Assembly: GCA_023437285.1 (NCBI GenBank)
Contig: JAEZGP010000489.1
Coordinates: 1-11,005, forward strand
Source: Actinomycetes bacterium
GTDB lineage: Bacteria; Actinomycetota; Actinomycetes; Mycobacteriales; Micromonosporaceae
Direction of reading: 5' to 3'
DNA: 11,005 nucleotides
Below the pieces are notes generated by a model, which saw only the letters and a program-made list of their open reading frames with translations, was not told the DNA's origin and made no database searches. Every line of letters starts with the position of its first letter. Within the stretch, counting starts at the first letter, position 1. This document shows positions 1-7,482 of this stretch, piece by piece. Position numbers and translations under genes: made by a program.

Positions 1-1523
1 CCGGCCGCCTGCGCGGCCTGCAACTGCCCGAACGTGTACGGCTGGCCGGGCACGTCGAGGTCGTCGACGACCGCGCCGGTGATCTGCAGGTACGCGCCGA
101 CCTGCGGGCCGCCCTTGTGGTACTGGCCGGTGGAGTGCAGGAACCGGGGTCCCCAGCCGAAGGTGACCGGCCGGCCGCTGGCGCGGGCCAGCTCGGGACG
201 TACCTGCGCCGCGTCGGCGTCGCCGAAGCGGTCCAGGTAGGCCATGACGGCGACGTACCCGTCGGACCCGGCCGCTGCCAGCAGCGCGGTCAGGGCCTCG
301 GCCAGCGACGCGGGCGACCCCAGGTTCGCCGCGTACACCTCGACGGCGCCCTCGGTGAACGCCGGCGTCTCGTCGGGTGCCCCGCCGGTCAGGATCGCCT
401 TGGTGTTGTCCTTGCTCTCGGTCACGTTCGGCTGGTCGAACGGGTTGATGCCGAGCACCCGCCCGGCCAGCGCCGTGGCGACCTCCCAGGCGAGGAACTG
501 CGCGCCGAGCGGCCCGTTGACCGCGACGTGCGGCGCGACGCCGCCGCCCGGGAACGTGGCCGGCGGCAGCGCGCCGCCCGTGGTGACGGTGAGCACGTCG
601 TCGCCGGTCGCGCCGGGGGAGGTGGGGGTCTCCACGACCACCGGCAGGATGCCCTTGGACAGCTTGCCGGTGGACTCCGCGATGAGCTGCTCGGCCCAGT
701 CGCCGAGGCCGGTGATGCCCGTACCGTCGTCGATGAGCGCGACCTTGTCCCGGCCGGCCAGCGCGGCGGCGCCGAGCGCGGCGCCCAGCGCCAGCGCCGG
801 GTTGTCGGTGTCGGACGCGATCGTGCGGCCCAGCTCCTCGGCCTGGTCGAGCAGCTCGGCCACGTCGGCGCCGGCCAGCGCGGACGGCACCAGGCCGAAC
901 GCGGTCAGGGCGCTGTAGCGGCCGCCCACCTCCGGGTCGGCCAGGACCAGGTGGGCGCCCATCTCGCGGGCGGTGGCCTCCAGCGGCGAACCGGGGTCGG
1001 TGACGATGACGAAGTGCCGGCCGATCTCGGCCTCCGGCAGCCCGGCGTCCGCGAACGCCTGCCAGTACGCCCGGCGGTGGCTGTCGGTCTCCACCGTGGA
1101 GCCGGACTTGCTGGCCACCACGACGACGGTGCGCTCCAGGCGGTCGGCCAGCGCCGTACGCACCTGGTGGGGGTCGGTCGTGTCGAGCACGGTCAGCGGC
1201 AGGCCGAGGGTCAGGGCGATGACCTCGGGGGCCAGCGACGAGCCGCCCATGCCGGCGAGGACCACGTGGTCGAGGTCGGCCAGCTCCTCGCGGAGCGCGG
1301 CGAGCGCGGGCACCAGTTCGCGGCTGCGCTGGTAGGTGTCCACCCAACCGAGGCGGATCTTCGACTCGGCCTCGGCGTCCTCGCCCCACAGGGTGGGGTC
1401 CTTCTGGGCGAGCAGGCCGGGTACGCCGTCGCTGACGAGCTGTTCGCGCGTACCCGCCGCGCCCTCGACCTGGCTGGCACCGCGGACGGTGAGCCCGCCC
1501 GCGGCCTCGACGTCATCGCCCAT
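1..1523 (-). CDS. pgi: Glucose-6-phosphate isomerase, 3' end cut off by window edge
   Basis: Cytosolic enzyme interconverting glucose 6-phosphate and fructose 6-phosphate, linking glycolysis to the oxidative pentose phosphate branch. The reading frame stays open from an ATG at 1523 to the left edge, giving 507 complete codons; the family usually has about 550, so a short C-terminus is missing. SIS-type sugar isomerase signatures are visible: LAGMGGSSLAPE at residues 89-100, the phosphate-binding VASKSGSTVET at 136-146, NVTESKDNTK at 366-375, and the conserved HSTGQYHKGG at 463-472. The ATG overlaps the tal stop codon as TGATG, and a GGAGG lies 7 nt upstream inside tal, so translation is probably coupled. 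The N-terminal 25 or so residues look like a poorly conserved extension. In bacteria carrying tal-pgi fusions the second domain resembles this type of PGI (my recollection). Identity is very likely; only the C-terminus is unseen. Confidence 0.95.
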   Translation of the reverse strand, partial: MGDDVEAAGGLTVRGASQVEGAAGTREQLVSDGVPGLLAQKDPTLWGEDAEAESKIRLGWVDTYQRSRELVPALAALREELADLDHVVLAGMGGSSLAPEVIALTLGLPLTVLDTTDPHQVRTALADRLERTVVVVASKSGSTVETDSHRRAYWQAFADAGLPEAEIGRHFVIVTDPGSPLEATAREMGAHLVLADPEVGGRYSALTAFGLVPSALAGADVAELLDQAEELGRTIASDTDNPALALGAALGAAALAGRDKVALIDDGTGITGLGDWAEQLIAESTGKLSKGILPVVVETPTSPGATGDDVLTVTTGGALPPATFPGGGVAPHVAVNGPLGAQFLAWEVATALAGRVLGINPFDQPNVTESKDNTKAILTGGAPDETPAFTEGAVEVYAANLGSPASLAEALTALLAAAGSDGYVAVMAYLDRFGDADAAQVRPELARASGRPVTFGWGPRFLHSTGQYHKGGPQVGAYLQITGAVVDDLDVPGQPYTFGQLQAAQAA

Positions 1524-2626
1524 CACACGGCCTCCAGCTGGTCCTTCACGGTGGCGAGCAGCTCGACCCAGCTCGCCTCGAACTTCTCCACGCCCTCGCG
1601 CTCCAGCACGGCCACGACGTCGTCGTAGTCGATGCCGAGGGCGGCCAGCGAGTCCATGACGACCTGCGCCTGGGCGTAGGACGCCTGGGCGATGTTCGGG
1701 ACGGTCTCGCCGTGGTCGGCGAACGCGTGGATGGTCGGCTCCGGCATGGTGTTGACGGTGCCGGGGGCGACGAGCTGCTCGACGTACATGACGTCGCGGT
1801 AGTCGGGGTTCTTCGTCGACGTGGAGGCCCACAGCGGCCGCTGCCGGTGTGCGCCGGCCGCCGCCAGCTCGTCCCACTGCACGGTGGAGAACAGCTGCTC
1901 GTAGTGCTGGTAGGCGAGCTGCGCGTTGGCGATGGCCGCCTTGCCGCGCAGCGCCTTGGCCTCGTCCGTACCGATCTTGTCGAGGCGCTTGTCGACCTCG
2001 GAGTCGAAGCGGGAGACGAAGAAGGACGCCACGGACCCGATCTTGCTCAGGTCGTGGCCGTTGGCCCGGGCGAGTTCCAGCCCGGACAGGTACGCCGCCA
2101 TGACCGCGTCGTACCGCTCCAGGCTGAAGATCAGGGTCACGTTGACGCTGATGCCCTTGCCGAGCACCTCCGAGATGGCCGCGAGGCCGGGCAGGGTCGC
2201 CGGGATCTTGATGAACAGGTTCTCCCGGTCGACCAGGCGCCACAGCTGTTCGGCCTCGGCGATCGTCTTCTCGGTGTCGAAGGCCACCCGCGGGTCGACC
2301 TCGATCGACACGCGGCCGTCCACGCCCTCGGAGGCGTCGTATGCGGGCCGCATGACGTCACACGCGTTGCGCACGTCGTCGGTGGTGAAGGTCCGGATCA
2401 CCGTCTCGACGTCGGCGCCGGCCGCCTTCAGCTCGCGCAGCTGCGCGTCGTAGTCCGCCGCCTCGGCCAGCGCCTTGGCGAAGATCGTGGGGTTGGTCGT
2501 CACGCCCACGACGTGCTGCTCGCGGCGCAGGGCGTCGAGCCCGCCCGAGGTGATCCGGGCCCGCGAGAGGTCGTCGAGCCATACCGCCACCCCGGCGGCC
2601 GAGAGTTCTGCCAGCCTGTCAGTCAT
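1523..2626 (-). CDS. tal: Transaldolase
   Basis: Cytosolic enzyme that moves a dihydroxyacetone unit from sedoheptulose 7-phosphate to glyceraldehyde 3-phosphate, giving erythrose 4-phosphate and fructose 6-phosphate. The 367-aa product matches the length of actinobacterial Tal. The signature GVTTNPTIF is at residues 41-49. The Schiff-base lysine is expected at K140 in NLFIKIPAT. Further conserved blocks are VNVTLIFS at 161-168, [15 protein letters not shown] around 198-212 and [11 protein letters not shown] at 264-274. The ATG at 2626 is preceded by AAGGGAG with a 6-nt spacer. It sits 17 nt after the tkt stop and overlaps pgi by one base, so tkt-tal-pgi is almost certainly one transcript. 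A much longer open frame covers tal and continues in a wrong frame through tkt; it is an artefact of high GC. Confidence 0.97.
   Translation of the reverse strand: MTDRLAELSAAGVAVWLDDLSRARITSGGLDALRREQHVVGVTTNPTIFAKALAEAADYDAQLRELKAAGADVETVIRTFTTDDVRNACDVMRPAYDASEGVDGRVSIEVDPRVAFDTEKTIAEAEQLWRLVDRENLFIKIPATLPGLAAISEVLGKGISVNVTLIFSLERYDAVMAAYLSGLELARANGHDLSKIGSVASFFVSRFDSEVDKRLDKIGTDEAKALRGKAAIANAQLAYQHYEQLFSTVQWDELAAAGAHRQRPLWASTSTKNPDYRDVMYVEQLVAPGTVNTMPEPTIHAFADHGETVPNIAQASYAQAQVVMDSLAALGIDYDDVVAVLEREGVEKFEASWVELLATVKDQLEAV
1531..1535 (-). promoter_or_regulatory. Ribosome binding site of pgi inside the tal 3' end
   Basis: On the minus strand GGAGG is followed by 7 nt and then the pgi ATG at 1523. 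It lies within the last codons of tal. Together with the one-base stop/start overlap it fixes the pgi start and points to coupled translation. Confidence 0.7.
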
Positions 2627-2632
2627 TGCCGT

Positions 2633-2639
2633 CTCCCTT
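2633..2639 (-). promoter_or_regulatory. Ribosome binding site of tal
   Basis: AAGGGAG on the minus strand, 6 nt before the ATG at 2626. It lies in the 17-nt tkt-tal gap and decides the tal start against the longer open frame that extends upstream. Confidence 0.75.
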
Positions 2640-2643
2640 GCGA

Positions 2644-4755
2644 CTAGTTGCCGGTGGTGGTGCCGGTGATCTCGCCGACCTTGGCCAGCGACGCGTGCGC
2701 GGCGGCGACCACGTGGTCGGGCGTGAACCCGAACTGCTCGAAGATCACCTGGTACGGCGCGGAGGCGCCGAAGTGCTCCAGGCTGACCGTTTCGCCACAG
2801 TCGCCGACCAGGTCCCGCCACGACATGGCCACGCCAGCCTCGACGCTGACCCGCGCCTTGACGCCGCGCGGCAGCACCTTCTCGCGGTAGGCCTGGTCCT
2901 GCTCGCGGAACCACTCCTGGCAGGGCATCGACACGACCCGGGTCGGGGTGCCGGCCGCCTCCAGCCGCTCGCGCGCGGTGAGGCAGATCGAGACCTCGGA
3001 GCCCGTGCCGATGAGGATGACCTGAGGTTGTCCATTGCCCGCCTCGGCCAGGATGTAACCGCCCTTGGCGACGCCCTCGGCCCCGGCGTAGGTGTCCCGG
3101 TCGATGACCGGCAGCGCCTGGCGGCTCAGGGCCAGCGCGGCGGGCCGGTCGGTGTGCTCCAGCGCCATGCGCCACGCCCACGCCGTCTCGTTGGCGTCGG
3201 CCGGGCGGACCACGTCCAGGCCGGGGATGGCCCGCAGCGAGGTGAGCTGCTCGACCGGCTGGTGCGTGGGGCCGTCCTCGCCGAGGCCGACGGAGTCGTG
3301 GGTCCAGACGAAGATGACCGGCAGCTTCATGAGTGCCGCCAGCCGGACCGCCGGCCGCATGTAGTCGCTGAAGATCAGGAACGTGCCGCCGTACGGGCGG
3401 GTGCCGCCGTGCAGGGCGATGCCGTTGAGGATGGCGCCCATGCCGTGCTCGCGGATGCCGAAGTGCAGCGTGCGCCCGTACTCGTGGCCGGGGAACTCCT
3501 TGGTGGCGAACTCGGCCGGGACGAACGACGGCTCGCCCTTCATGGTGGTGTTGTTGCTCTCGGCCAGGTCGGCCGAGCCGCCCCACAGCTCCGGTAGCAC
3601 GCCGGCCAGCGCGTCGAGGGTCTTGCCGGACGCGGCGCGGGTGGCGATGCCCTTGGGGTCCGCGGGGAACTGCGGCAGCGCGTCGGTCCAGCCCGTCGGC
3701 AGCGTACGGGTCGAGATGCGGTCGAACAGCGCCTTGGCCTCCGGGTTGGCGCCGGCCCAGTCGTCGAAGGTCTTCTGCCACTCGGCGTGCGCCGCGCGGC
3801 CCCGGTTGACCAGCTCGCGGGCGTGCGCGATGACCTCGCCGGCGACCTCGAAGGTCTGCGCCGCGTCGAAGCCGAGCACCTCCTTGGTGGCCGCGACCTC
3901 GTCCTTGCCCAGCGCCGAGCCGTGGATCTTGCCGGTGTTCTGCTTGTTCGGCGCCGGGAAGCCGATGATCGTGCGCAGCGCGATGAACGACGGCTTGTCG
4001 GTGACCGCCTTGGCGGCCTCCAGCGCCTGGTAGAGGGCCTCGACATCCTCGTGGTAGCCGTCCGGCGTGCGCCAGTCGACGGTCTGCACGTGCCACCCGT
4101 ACGCCTCGTAGCGCATCGCGACGTCCTCGGACTTGGCGATGCGGGTGTCGTCCTCGATCGAGATCTCGTTGTCGTCCCAGATGAAGATCAGGTTGCCCAG
4201 CTTCTGGTGGCCCGCGAGGGCGCTCACCTCGTGGCTGATGCCCTCCTCGATGTCGCCGTCCGAGCAGACCGCGTAGATGTAGTGGTCGAACGGGCTGGTG
4301 CCGGCCGGCGCGTCGGGGTCGAACAGGCCGCGCTCGCGACGCGCGGCCATGGCCATGCCGACCGCGTTGCCCAGGCCCTGCCCGAGCGGCCCCGTGGTGG
4401 TCTCGACGCCCGGGGTGTGCCCGTACTCCGGGTGGCCCGGGGTCAGCGAGTTCCACTGCCGCAGCGACTTGAGGTCGTCGAGCTCCAGCCCGTACCCCGA
4501 CAGGTAGAGCTGGATGTAGAGGGTGAGGCTGCTGTGGCCGCAGGACAGGACGAACCGGTCGCGGCCCGGCCACGAGGGGTCGGTCGGGTCGTGCCGCATC
4601 ACCTTCTGGAAGAGCAGGTACGCCGCGGGCGCGAGGCTCATCGCGGTGCCGGGGTGGCCGTTGCCGGCCTTCTCCACGGCGTCCATCGCCAGGACGCGGA
4701 CGGTGTCGACCGCCCGGCGGTCTAGGTCAGACCAGTCAAGAGGGCTGGTGGTCAC
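2644..4755 (-). CDS. tkt: Transketolase
   Basis: Thiamine-diphosphate and Mg-dependent cytosolic enzyme transferring two-carbon ketol units between sugar phosphates in the pentose phosphate pathway. The 703-aa product is full length. N-terminal TPP-binding domain: GNGHPG with H34, SCGHSS with H74, and the TPP/Mg motif from SDGDIEEG (D166) to WDDNEIS (N196). KIHGS carries substrate-binding H279. Middle pyrimidine-binding domain: FGIREHGM with catalytic E436, and DGPTHQPVE with H498. The C-terminal domain contains GTGSEVS at 583-589. The start is a GTG at 4755, with GAGGAG 10 nt upstream; the N-terminus [12 protein letters not shown] is typical of the family in actinomycetes. First gene of the operon, divergent from ctaB. 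No key residue appears to be missing. Confidence 0.97.
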   Translation of the reverse strand: MTTSPLDWSDLDRRAVDTVRVLAMDAVEKAGNGHPGTAMSLAPAAYLLFQKVMRHDPTDPSWPGRDRFVLSCGHSSLTLYIQLYLSGYGLELDDLKSLRQWNSLTPGHPEYGHTPGVETTTGPLGQGLGNAVGMAMAARRERGLFDPDAPAGTSPFDHYIYAVCSDGDIEEGISHEVSALAGHQKLGNLIFIWDDNEISIEDDTRIAKSEDVAMRYEAYGWHVQTVDWRTPDGYHEDVEALYQALEAAKAVTDKPSFIALRTIIGFPAPNKQNTGKIHGSALGKDEVAATKEVLGFDAAQTFEVAGEVIAHARELVNRGRAAHAEWQKTFDDWAGANPEAKALFDRISTRTLPTGWTDALPQFPADPKGIATRAASGKTLDALAGVLPELWGGSADLAESNNTTMKGEPSFVPAEFATKEFPGHEYGRTLHFGIREHGMGAILNGIALHGGTRPYGGTFLIFSDYMRPAVRLAALMKLPVIFVWTHDSVGLGEDGPTHQPVEQLTSLRAIPGLDVVRPADANETAWAWRMALEHTDRPAALALSRQALPVIDRDTYAGAEGVAKGGYILAEAGNGQPQVILIGTGSEVSICLTARERLEAAGTPTRVVSMPCQEWFREQDQAYREKVLPRGVKARVSVEAGVAMSWRDLVGDCGETVSLEHFGASAPYQVIFEQFGFTPDHVVAAAHASLAKVGEITGTTTGN

Positions 4756-5035
4756 GGCTGGTGTGCTCCTCGCGTGGACAGGCCCGCCGACGTGGTGAGA
4801 TCATGCCGCGTCGGACAAGGCGGTTAGGCCATCAGGGATGAGGCTACTCAGCCCGCACGACGGTGCCGCGTGGCGCCCCGAAGGGTCCGGAAATCGGGAT
4901 GTGCACATCTGCCGCGCGCGCCGGGCCGGGGCGGCGTGGCGCCTCCGCAGGCCAGGCGTACCCTGTTTGCATTCTCCCAGCCAGAGCGACGCCGGAAGGT
5001 GACCAGATCGCAGTGACAGCCCTGGAGCCAGGCCG
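4756..5035. other. Divergent tkt/ctaB spacer
   Basis: This 280-nt spacer must hold the promoters of both the tkt operon and ctaB. I see no convincing gene. The open frames crossing it are low-complexity, arginine- and alanine-rich shadows, and the plus-strand ctaB frame is closed by a TGA at 5000-5002. Possible -10 hexamers of TANNNT type are TACCCT at 4959-4964 (plus, toward ctaB) and TAGCCT on the minus strand at 4841-4846 (toward tkt). Neither has a good -35 partner, so both are weak candidates. Confidence 0.4.
4766..4771 (-). promoter_or_regulatory. Ribosome binding site of tkt
   Basis: GAGGAG on the minus strand with a 10-nt spacer to the GTG start at 4755. It supports the non-ATG start. 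Confidence 0.6.
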
Positions 5036-5998
5036 GTGCCGCCAGTGAGTACGGTCGCCAATCGTCCCGTTGAATCGGTGCAGACGCGTCCCGTGGAGAC
5101 CGCGCGGGCGGTGTCCGCGCGGCCCCGCCTGGCGGTCGTGCGGGCGTACGTGTCCCTGACCAAGCCGCGGATCATCGAGCTGCTGCTGGTCACCACCATC
5201 CCGGCGATGCTGCTGGCCGACCGTTCGGTGCCGTCGCTGTGGCTCATGGCGGTCGTGCTGGCCGGCGGCGCCCTGGCCGCCGGCGCGGCCAACGCGCTCA
5301 ACTGCTACATCGACCGCGACATCGACCAGCTCATGCGGCGTACGTCGCGGCGGCCGCTGCCGGCGCACACGGTCTCCGACCGCAGCGCGCTGGTGTTCGG
5401 CCTGACGCTGGCCGTCGTGTCGACGGTCCTCATGGCCGTGTTCACGAACCTGCTGGCCACGGCCCTGACCGTCGCCGCGATCGTCTACTACGACGTGATC
5501 TACACCATGTGGCTCAAGCGCACCACGCCGCAGAACACGGTGTGGGGTGGCGCCTGCGGCGCGGCGCCGGTGCTCATCGGCTGGGCGGCCGTAACGGGCT
5601 CGCTGTCCTGGCAGGCCTGGCTGCTGTTCGCGATCGTCTTCTTCTGGCAGCCGCCGCACTTCTACGCGCTGGCGATCAAGTTCAAGGACGACTACGCCCG
5701 CGCCGGCATCCCCATGCTGCCGGTGGTGGCATCCTTACGGCGCGTAGCGGTGGAGTCGGTGATCTACGCCTGGCTCACCCTTTTCGCGTCGGTCGCGCTG
5801 TGGTTCACGGGAATGACCTACTTGTACGGGGTTGTCGCGCTCGCCACGAGCGCCCTGTTCGTTCTTGAGGCGCACCGGATGCTCGGCCGGATCCGCAGAA
5901 ACGAGCAGGTCAAGCCGATGCGCCTGTTCCACTGGTCGACCTCGTACCTGACGATCCTGTTCGTGACCATCGCGATCGATGCCCTGATTCAGGCCTGA
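5036..5998 (+). CDS. ctaB: Protoheme IX farnesyltransferase (heme O synthase)
   Basis: Integral membrane prenyltransferase (UbiA superfamily) that adds a farnesyl group to protoheme to make heme O, the precursor of heme A for aa3-type cytochrome oxidase. The 320-aa product has a polar N-terminal tail of about 45 residues followed by many hydrophobic segments. The prenyl-diphosphate-binding NxxxDxxxD motif is N89-D93-D97 (NCYIDRDID). The second cytoplasmic signature is [16 protein letters not shown] (152-167), and [13 protein letters not shown] (215-227) is typical of CtaB. GTG at 5036 is preferred because GGAG lies 8 nt upstream; a second GTG at 5045 is possible but poorly spaced. The heme A synthase gene lies 1.5 kb away on the other strand, supporting a heme A role. 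Confidence 0.95.
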   Translation: MPPVSTVANRPVESVQTRPVETARAVSARPRLAVVRAYVSLTKPRIIELLLVTTIPAMLLADRSVPSLWLMAVVLAGGALAAGAANALNCYIDRDIDQLMRRTSRRPLPAHTVSDRSALVFGLTLAVVSTVLMAVFTNLLATALTVAAIVYYDVIYTMWLKRTTPQNTVWGGACGAAPVLIGWAAVTGSLSWQAWLLFAIVFFWQPPHFYALAIKFKDDYARAGIPMLPVVASLRRVAVESVIYAWLTLFASVALWFTGMTYLYGVVALATSALFVLEAHRMLGRIRRNEQVKPMRLFHWSTSYLTILFVTIAIDALIQA

Positions 5999-6000
5999 AA

Positions 6001-6017
6001 CGCCGGAATCAGCGGCG
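6001..6017 (+). terminator. Weak hairpin after ctaB
   Basis: CGCCG and CGGCG form a 5-bp stem with a 7-nt loop, starting 3 nt after the ctaB stop. No T-run follows (the next bases are CGACAAAAATCC). U-poor terminators are accepted in actinomycetes, but a stem this short could be chance. Confidence 0.2.
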
Positions 6018-6045
6018 CGACAAAAATCCTCGGGACCAACGAGCG

Positions 6046-6060
6046 ACTGTCACCGACAGT
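6046..6060. promoter_or_regulatory. Perfect 6-bp inverted repeat in the ctaB / 110-aa gene spacer
   Basis: ACTGTC and GACAGT flank the 3-nt centre ACC, a perfect 15-bp palindrome-like site about 130 nt before the next start codon. It may be a regulator binding site. It is too short for a terminator stem of note and lacks a T-run. Confidence 0.3.
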
Positions 6061-6122
6061 TACGGCCGGCTAAGTCGGATATTTCCGCGTGGACACCATC
6101 AAACCCACGAGCGATTTTCGTA

Positions 6123-6141
6123 ACACAGGTCACACCTGTGT
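6123..6141. promoter_or_regulatory. Perfect 8-bp inverted repeat, likely operator
   Basis: ACACAGGT and ACCTGTGT are exact reverse complements separated by CAC, making a 19-bp site with the shape of a dimeric regulator operator. It ends 33 nt before the candidate -10 hexamer of the 110-aa gene, so relative to a start at about 6188 it spans roughly -65 to -47. That position suits an activator as well as a repressor. I cannot assign it to a regulator family. Confidence 0.5.
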
Positions 6142-6174
6142 CGCTGATACCCCCCGAACCGCCATCCGCGTGCC

Positions 6175-6180
6175 TAGGCT
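6175..6180 (+). promoter_or_regulatory. Candidate -10 element, leaderless 110-aa gene
   Basis: TAGGCT fits the actinobacterial TANNNT -10 consensus and ends exactly 7 nt before the ATG at 6188, so transcription would begin at or beside the start codon. No recognisable -35 lies 17 nt upstream. The only Shine-Dalgarno-like run (GAGG at 6183-6186) is one base from the ATG, too close to work normally. Confidence 0.4.
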
Positions 6181-6187
6181 GCGAGGT

Positions 6188-6520
6188 ATGGCAGATGGTT
6201 CCGATACGACCTTGACCGCATTGCCGGCGTGGGCGGCGTCCCTCAACGGGCTCGTCGCCAGCATCCGGAACTTCGCCTCCGTCCACGGCGGGGCGACGGC
6301 GGTTATTGAGTACGTCGGCAAGCGCGGTGCCCGCATCGTGCTGGTCGGCCAGGACGGCGCTTGGGGCGATCAGTTCGCCGAGGCGACGGACATGGCACGC
6401 TACGCCTGTGAGAAGGCCGGTGTGACCGTGGAGAACGAGTGGGAGAGGGAGTTGATGGAGCAGATCCGCCCCAGCAACGACCTCTGGCGCTCCATGGGTC
6501 GGCGCACGCTGGCCCGTTGA
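6188..6520 (+). CDS. Unrecognised 110-aa soluble protein
   Basis: I do not recognise the family. The 110-aa product has no signal peptide, no membrane segment and no cysteine motif (a single Cys). It begins MADGSDTTLTALPAWAASL, followed by an amphipathic stretch (LNGLVASIRNFASVHGG), a probable beta strand pair (TAVIEYVGKRGARIVLVGQDG, residues about 38-58), and a C-terminal charged helix with TVENEWERELMEQIRPSNDLW. A pattern of hydrophobic strand, glycine turn and acidic helix suggests a small folded domain. ATG 6188 is preferred to an upstream ATG at 6089, because the extra 33 residues are non-biased sequence crossing the palindrome and promoter region. Codon use (GC-rich third positions) supports a real gene. 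It is flanked by ctaB and an ATP-grasp gene on the same strand, with its own promoter region. Confidence 0.75.
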   Translation: MADGSDTTLTALPAWAASLNGLVASIRNFASVHGGATAVIEYVGKRGARIVLVGQDGAWGDQFAEATDMARYACEKAGVTVENEWERELMEQIRPSNDLWRSMGRRTLAR

Positions 6521-6554
6521 GCTTCGTTCTTCCCTGACTCCAGCAGCAGCAACC

Positions 6555-6583
6555 GTGAGGCATTCTCGCGGTTCAGATAGGGT
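6555..6583 (+). promoter_or_regulatory. Candidate promoter of the ATP-grasp gene
   Basis: GTGAGG (6555-6560) as a rough -35 and TAGGGT (6578-6583) as a TANNNT -10 are separated by 17 nt. The -10 ends 7 nt before the GTG at 6591, as expected for a leaderless message. AGGG at 6579-6582 could instead serve as a Shine-Dalgarno with 8-nt spacing, so the two readings compete. Either reading favours 6591 over the longer frame opening at GTG 6555. Confidence 0.35.
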
Positions 6584-6590
6584 CACTGAC

Positions 6591-7478
6591 GTGATCGCCA
6601 ACCATGCGACCCGGGCGAAAGCCCGGGTCGCACTCATTACCTGCCGGGACCTGGCCGACCTCGAGGACGACGACCGGCTCGTCCTCGACCCGCTGCGCGC
6701 GCGGGGCGTCGCCGGGGAGGCGGCCGTCTGGGACGACCCGGACGTGGACTGGGCGAGCTTCGACCTGGCCGTGCTGCGTTCGCCGTGGGACTACGCGCGC
6801 CGACGCGACGAGTTCGTCCGCTGGGCGGCGTCCGTACCGAACCTGGCCAACCCGGCCGACGTGGTCACGTGGAACACCGACAAGCGCTACCTGGCCACGC
6901 TCGCCGCGGCGGGCGTACCGGTCGCCCCCACCACCTGGGTCACGCCCGACGAGCAGGTCGAACTGCCGACCTCCGGCGACTGGGTGATCAAGCCGGCGAT
7001 CAGCATGGGCAGCGTGGACACGGGCCGCTACGACCTGTCGGATCCCACCCACCACGACCTCGCCCGCGGGCACGTCGACCGGCTGGCGTCCGCCGGCCGG
7101 GTCATCATGCTCCAGCCGTACCTGCCGGCCGTCGACAGCTACGGCGAGACGGCCATGGTCTTCATCGGCGGCCAGTTCTCCCACGCCATCCGCAAGGGCC
7201 CCATGCTCGACGGCCCCGACCGGGGCGTCAAGGGCCTCTACAAGGAGGAGGTCATCACCGCCCGCACCCCGACGGTCGCCGAGCACATGATCGCGGACGC
7301 GGCCCTCGCGGCCGCCCCGGGCGACCTCCTCTACGCGCGCGTCGACCTCATCCCCGGCCCGGACGATTCCCCGCTGGTGGTGGAACTGGAGCTCACGGAG
7401 CCCTCCCTGTTCCTCGGCTACGCCGACGGCGCGGCCGACCGCTTCGCGGCCGCCATCACCCGCGCCCTGCCTGCCTGA
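6591..7478 (+). CDS. Stand-alone ATP-grasp ligase-like protein, substrate unknown
   Basis: Predicted cytosolic ATP-grasp enzyme (glutathione synthetase/RimK-like fold) that would join a carboxylate to an amine or similar nucleophile via an acyl phosphate. The 295-aa product shows the fold in order: a Rossmann-like start ARVALITCRDL at 11-21, the motif RSPWDYARR at 63-71, WNTDKRYL with K98, the ATP-binding WVIKPA with K134, a glycine-containing loop at 138-146, MLQPYLP at 173-179, SYGETAMVFIGGQFSHAIRK at 183-202, then the metal-binding D252 in YARVDLI and the acidic cluster E265/E267/E270 (VVELELTEPSLFL). All residues needed for ATP and metal binding appear present. GTG 6591 is chosen because AGGG/TAGGGT is correctly spaced; GTG 6555 has no ribosome site. 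Residues 4-13 are encoded by a strong hairpin. Neighbours (heme A genes) give no substrate clue. Confidence 0.85.
   Translation: MIANHATRAKARVALITCRDLADLEDDDRLVLDPLRARGVAGEAAVWDDPDVDWASFDLAVLRSPWDYARRRDEFVRWAASVPNLANPADVVTWNTDKRYLATLAAAGVPVAPTTWVTPDEQVELPTSGDWVIKPAISMGSVDTGRYDLSDPTHHDLARGHVDRLASAGRVIMLQPYLPAVDSYGETAMVFIGGQFSHAIRKGPMLDGPDRGVKGLYKEEVITARTPTVAEHMIADAALAAAPGDLLYARVDLIPGPDDSPLVVELELTEPSLFLGYADGAADRFAAAITRALPA
6605..6632 (+). other. 12-bp perfect hairpin with GAAA tetraloop in the early coding region
   Basis: TGCGACCCGGGC and GCCCGGGTCGCA are exact reverse complements separated by GAAA, a GNRA-type loop. The structure begins 14 nt after the proposed GTG start at 6591 and codes for part of a short extension preceding the conserved first beta strand. 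No T-run follows (CTCATTACC). Possible roles are translational control of the ATP-grasp mRNA, or a U-less terminator for the upstream 110-aa gene. Confidence 0.6.
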
Positions 7479-7482
7479 GAGC

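Noticed and set aside
117..1628. A 503-residue plus-strand frame opposite pgi.
   Set aside because: Low-complexity Gly/Arg/Val/Gln-rich translation without motifs; the minus strand carries clear PGI motifs.
1523..4573. A 1016-residue open frame on the minus strand spanning tal and most of tkt.
   Set aside because: Only its last 367 residues (tal) look like a protein. The rest is Arg/Gly/Pro/His-rich sequence in the wrong frame of tkt, so it is not a fusion protein.
4801..5659. Minus-strand frames running through the tkt/ctaB spacer and into ctaB.
   Set aside because: Arg- and His-rich shadow translations without domain character, antisense to clear CtaB motifs.
6089..6187. N-terminal extension of the 110-aa protein starting at ATG 6089.
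   Set aside because: The segment contains the 19-bp palindrome and the -10 candidate, has no coding bias, and no ribosome site was seen before 6089.
6555..6590. Earlier GTG start for the ATP-grasp gene.
   Set aside because: No Shine-Dalgarno before it. The GTG falls in the candidate -35, and 6591 has suitable spacing to TAGGGT/AGGG.
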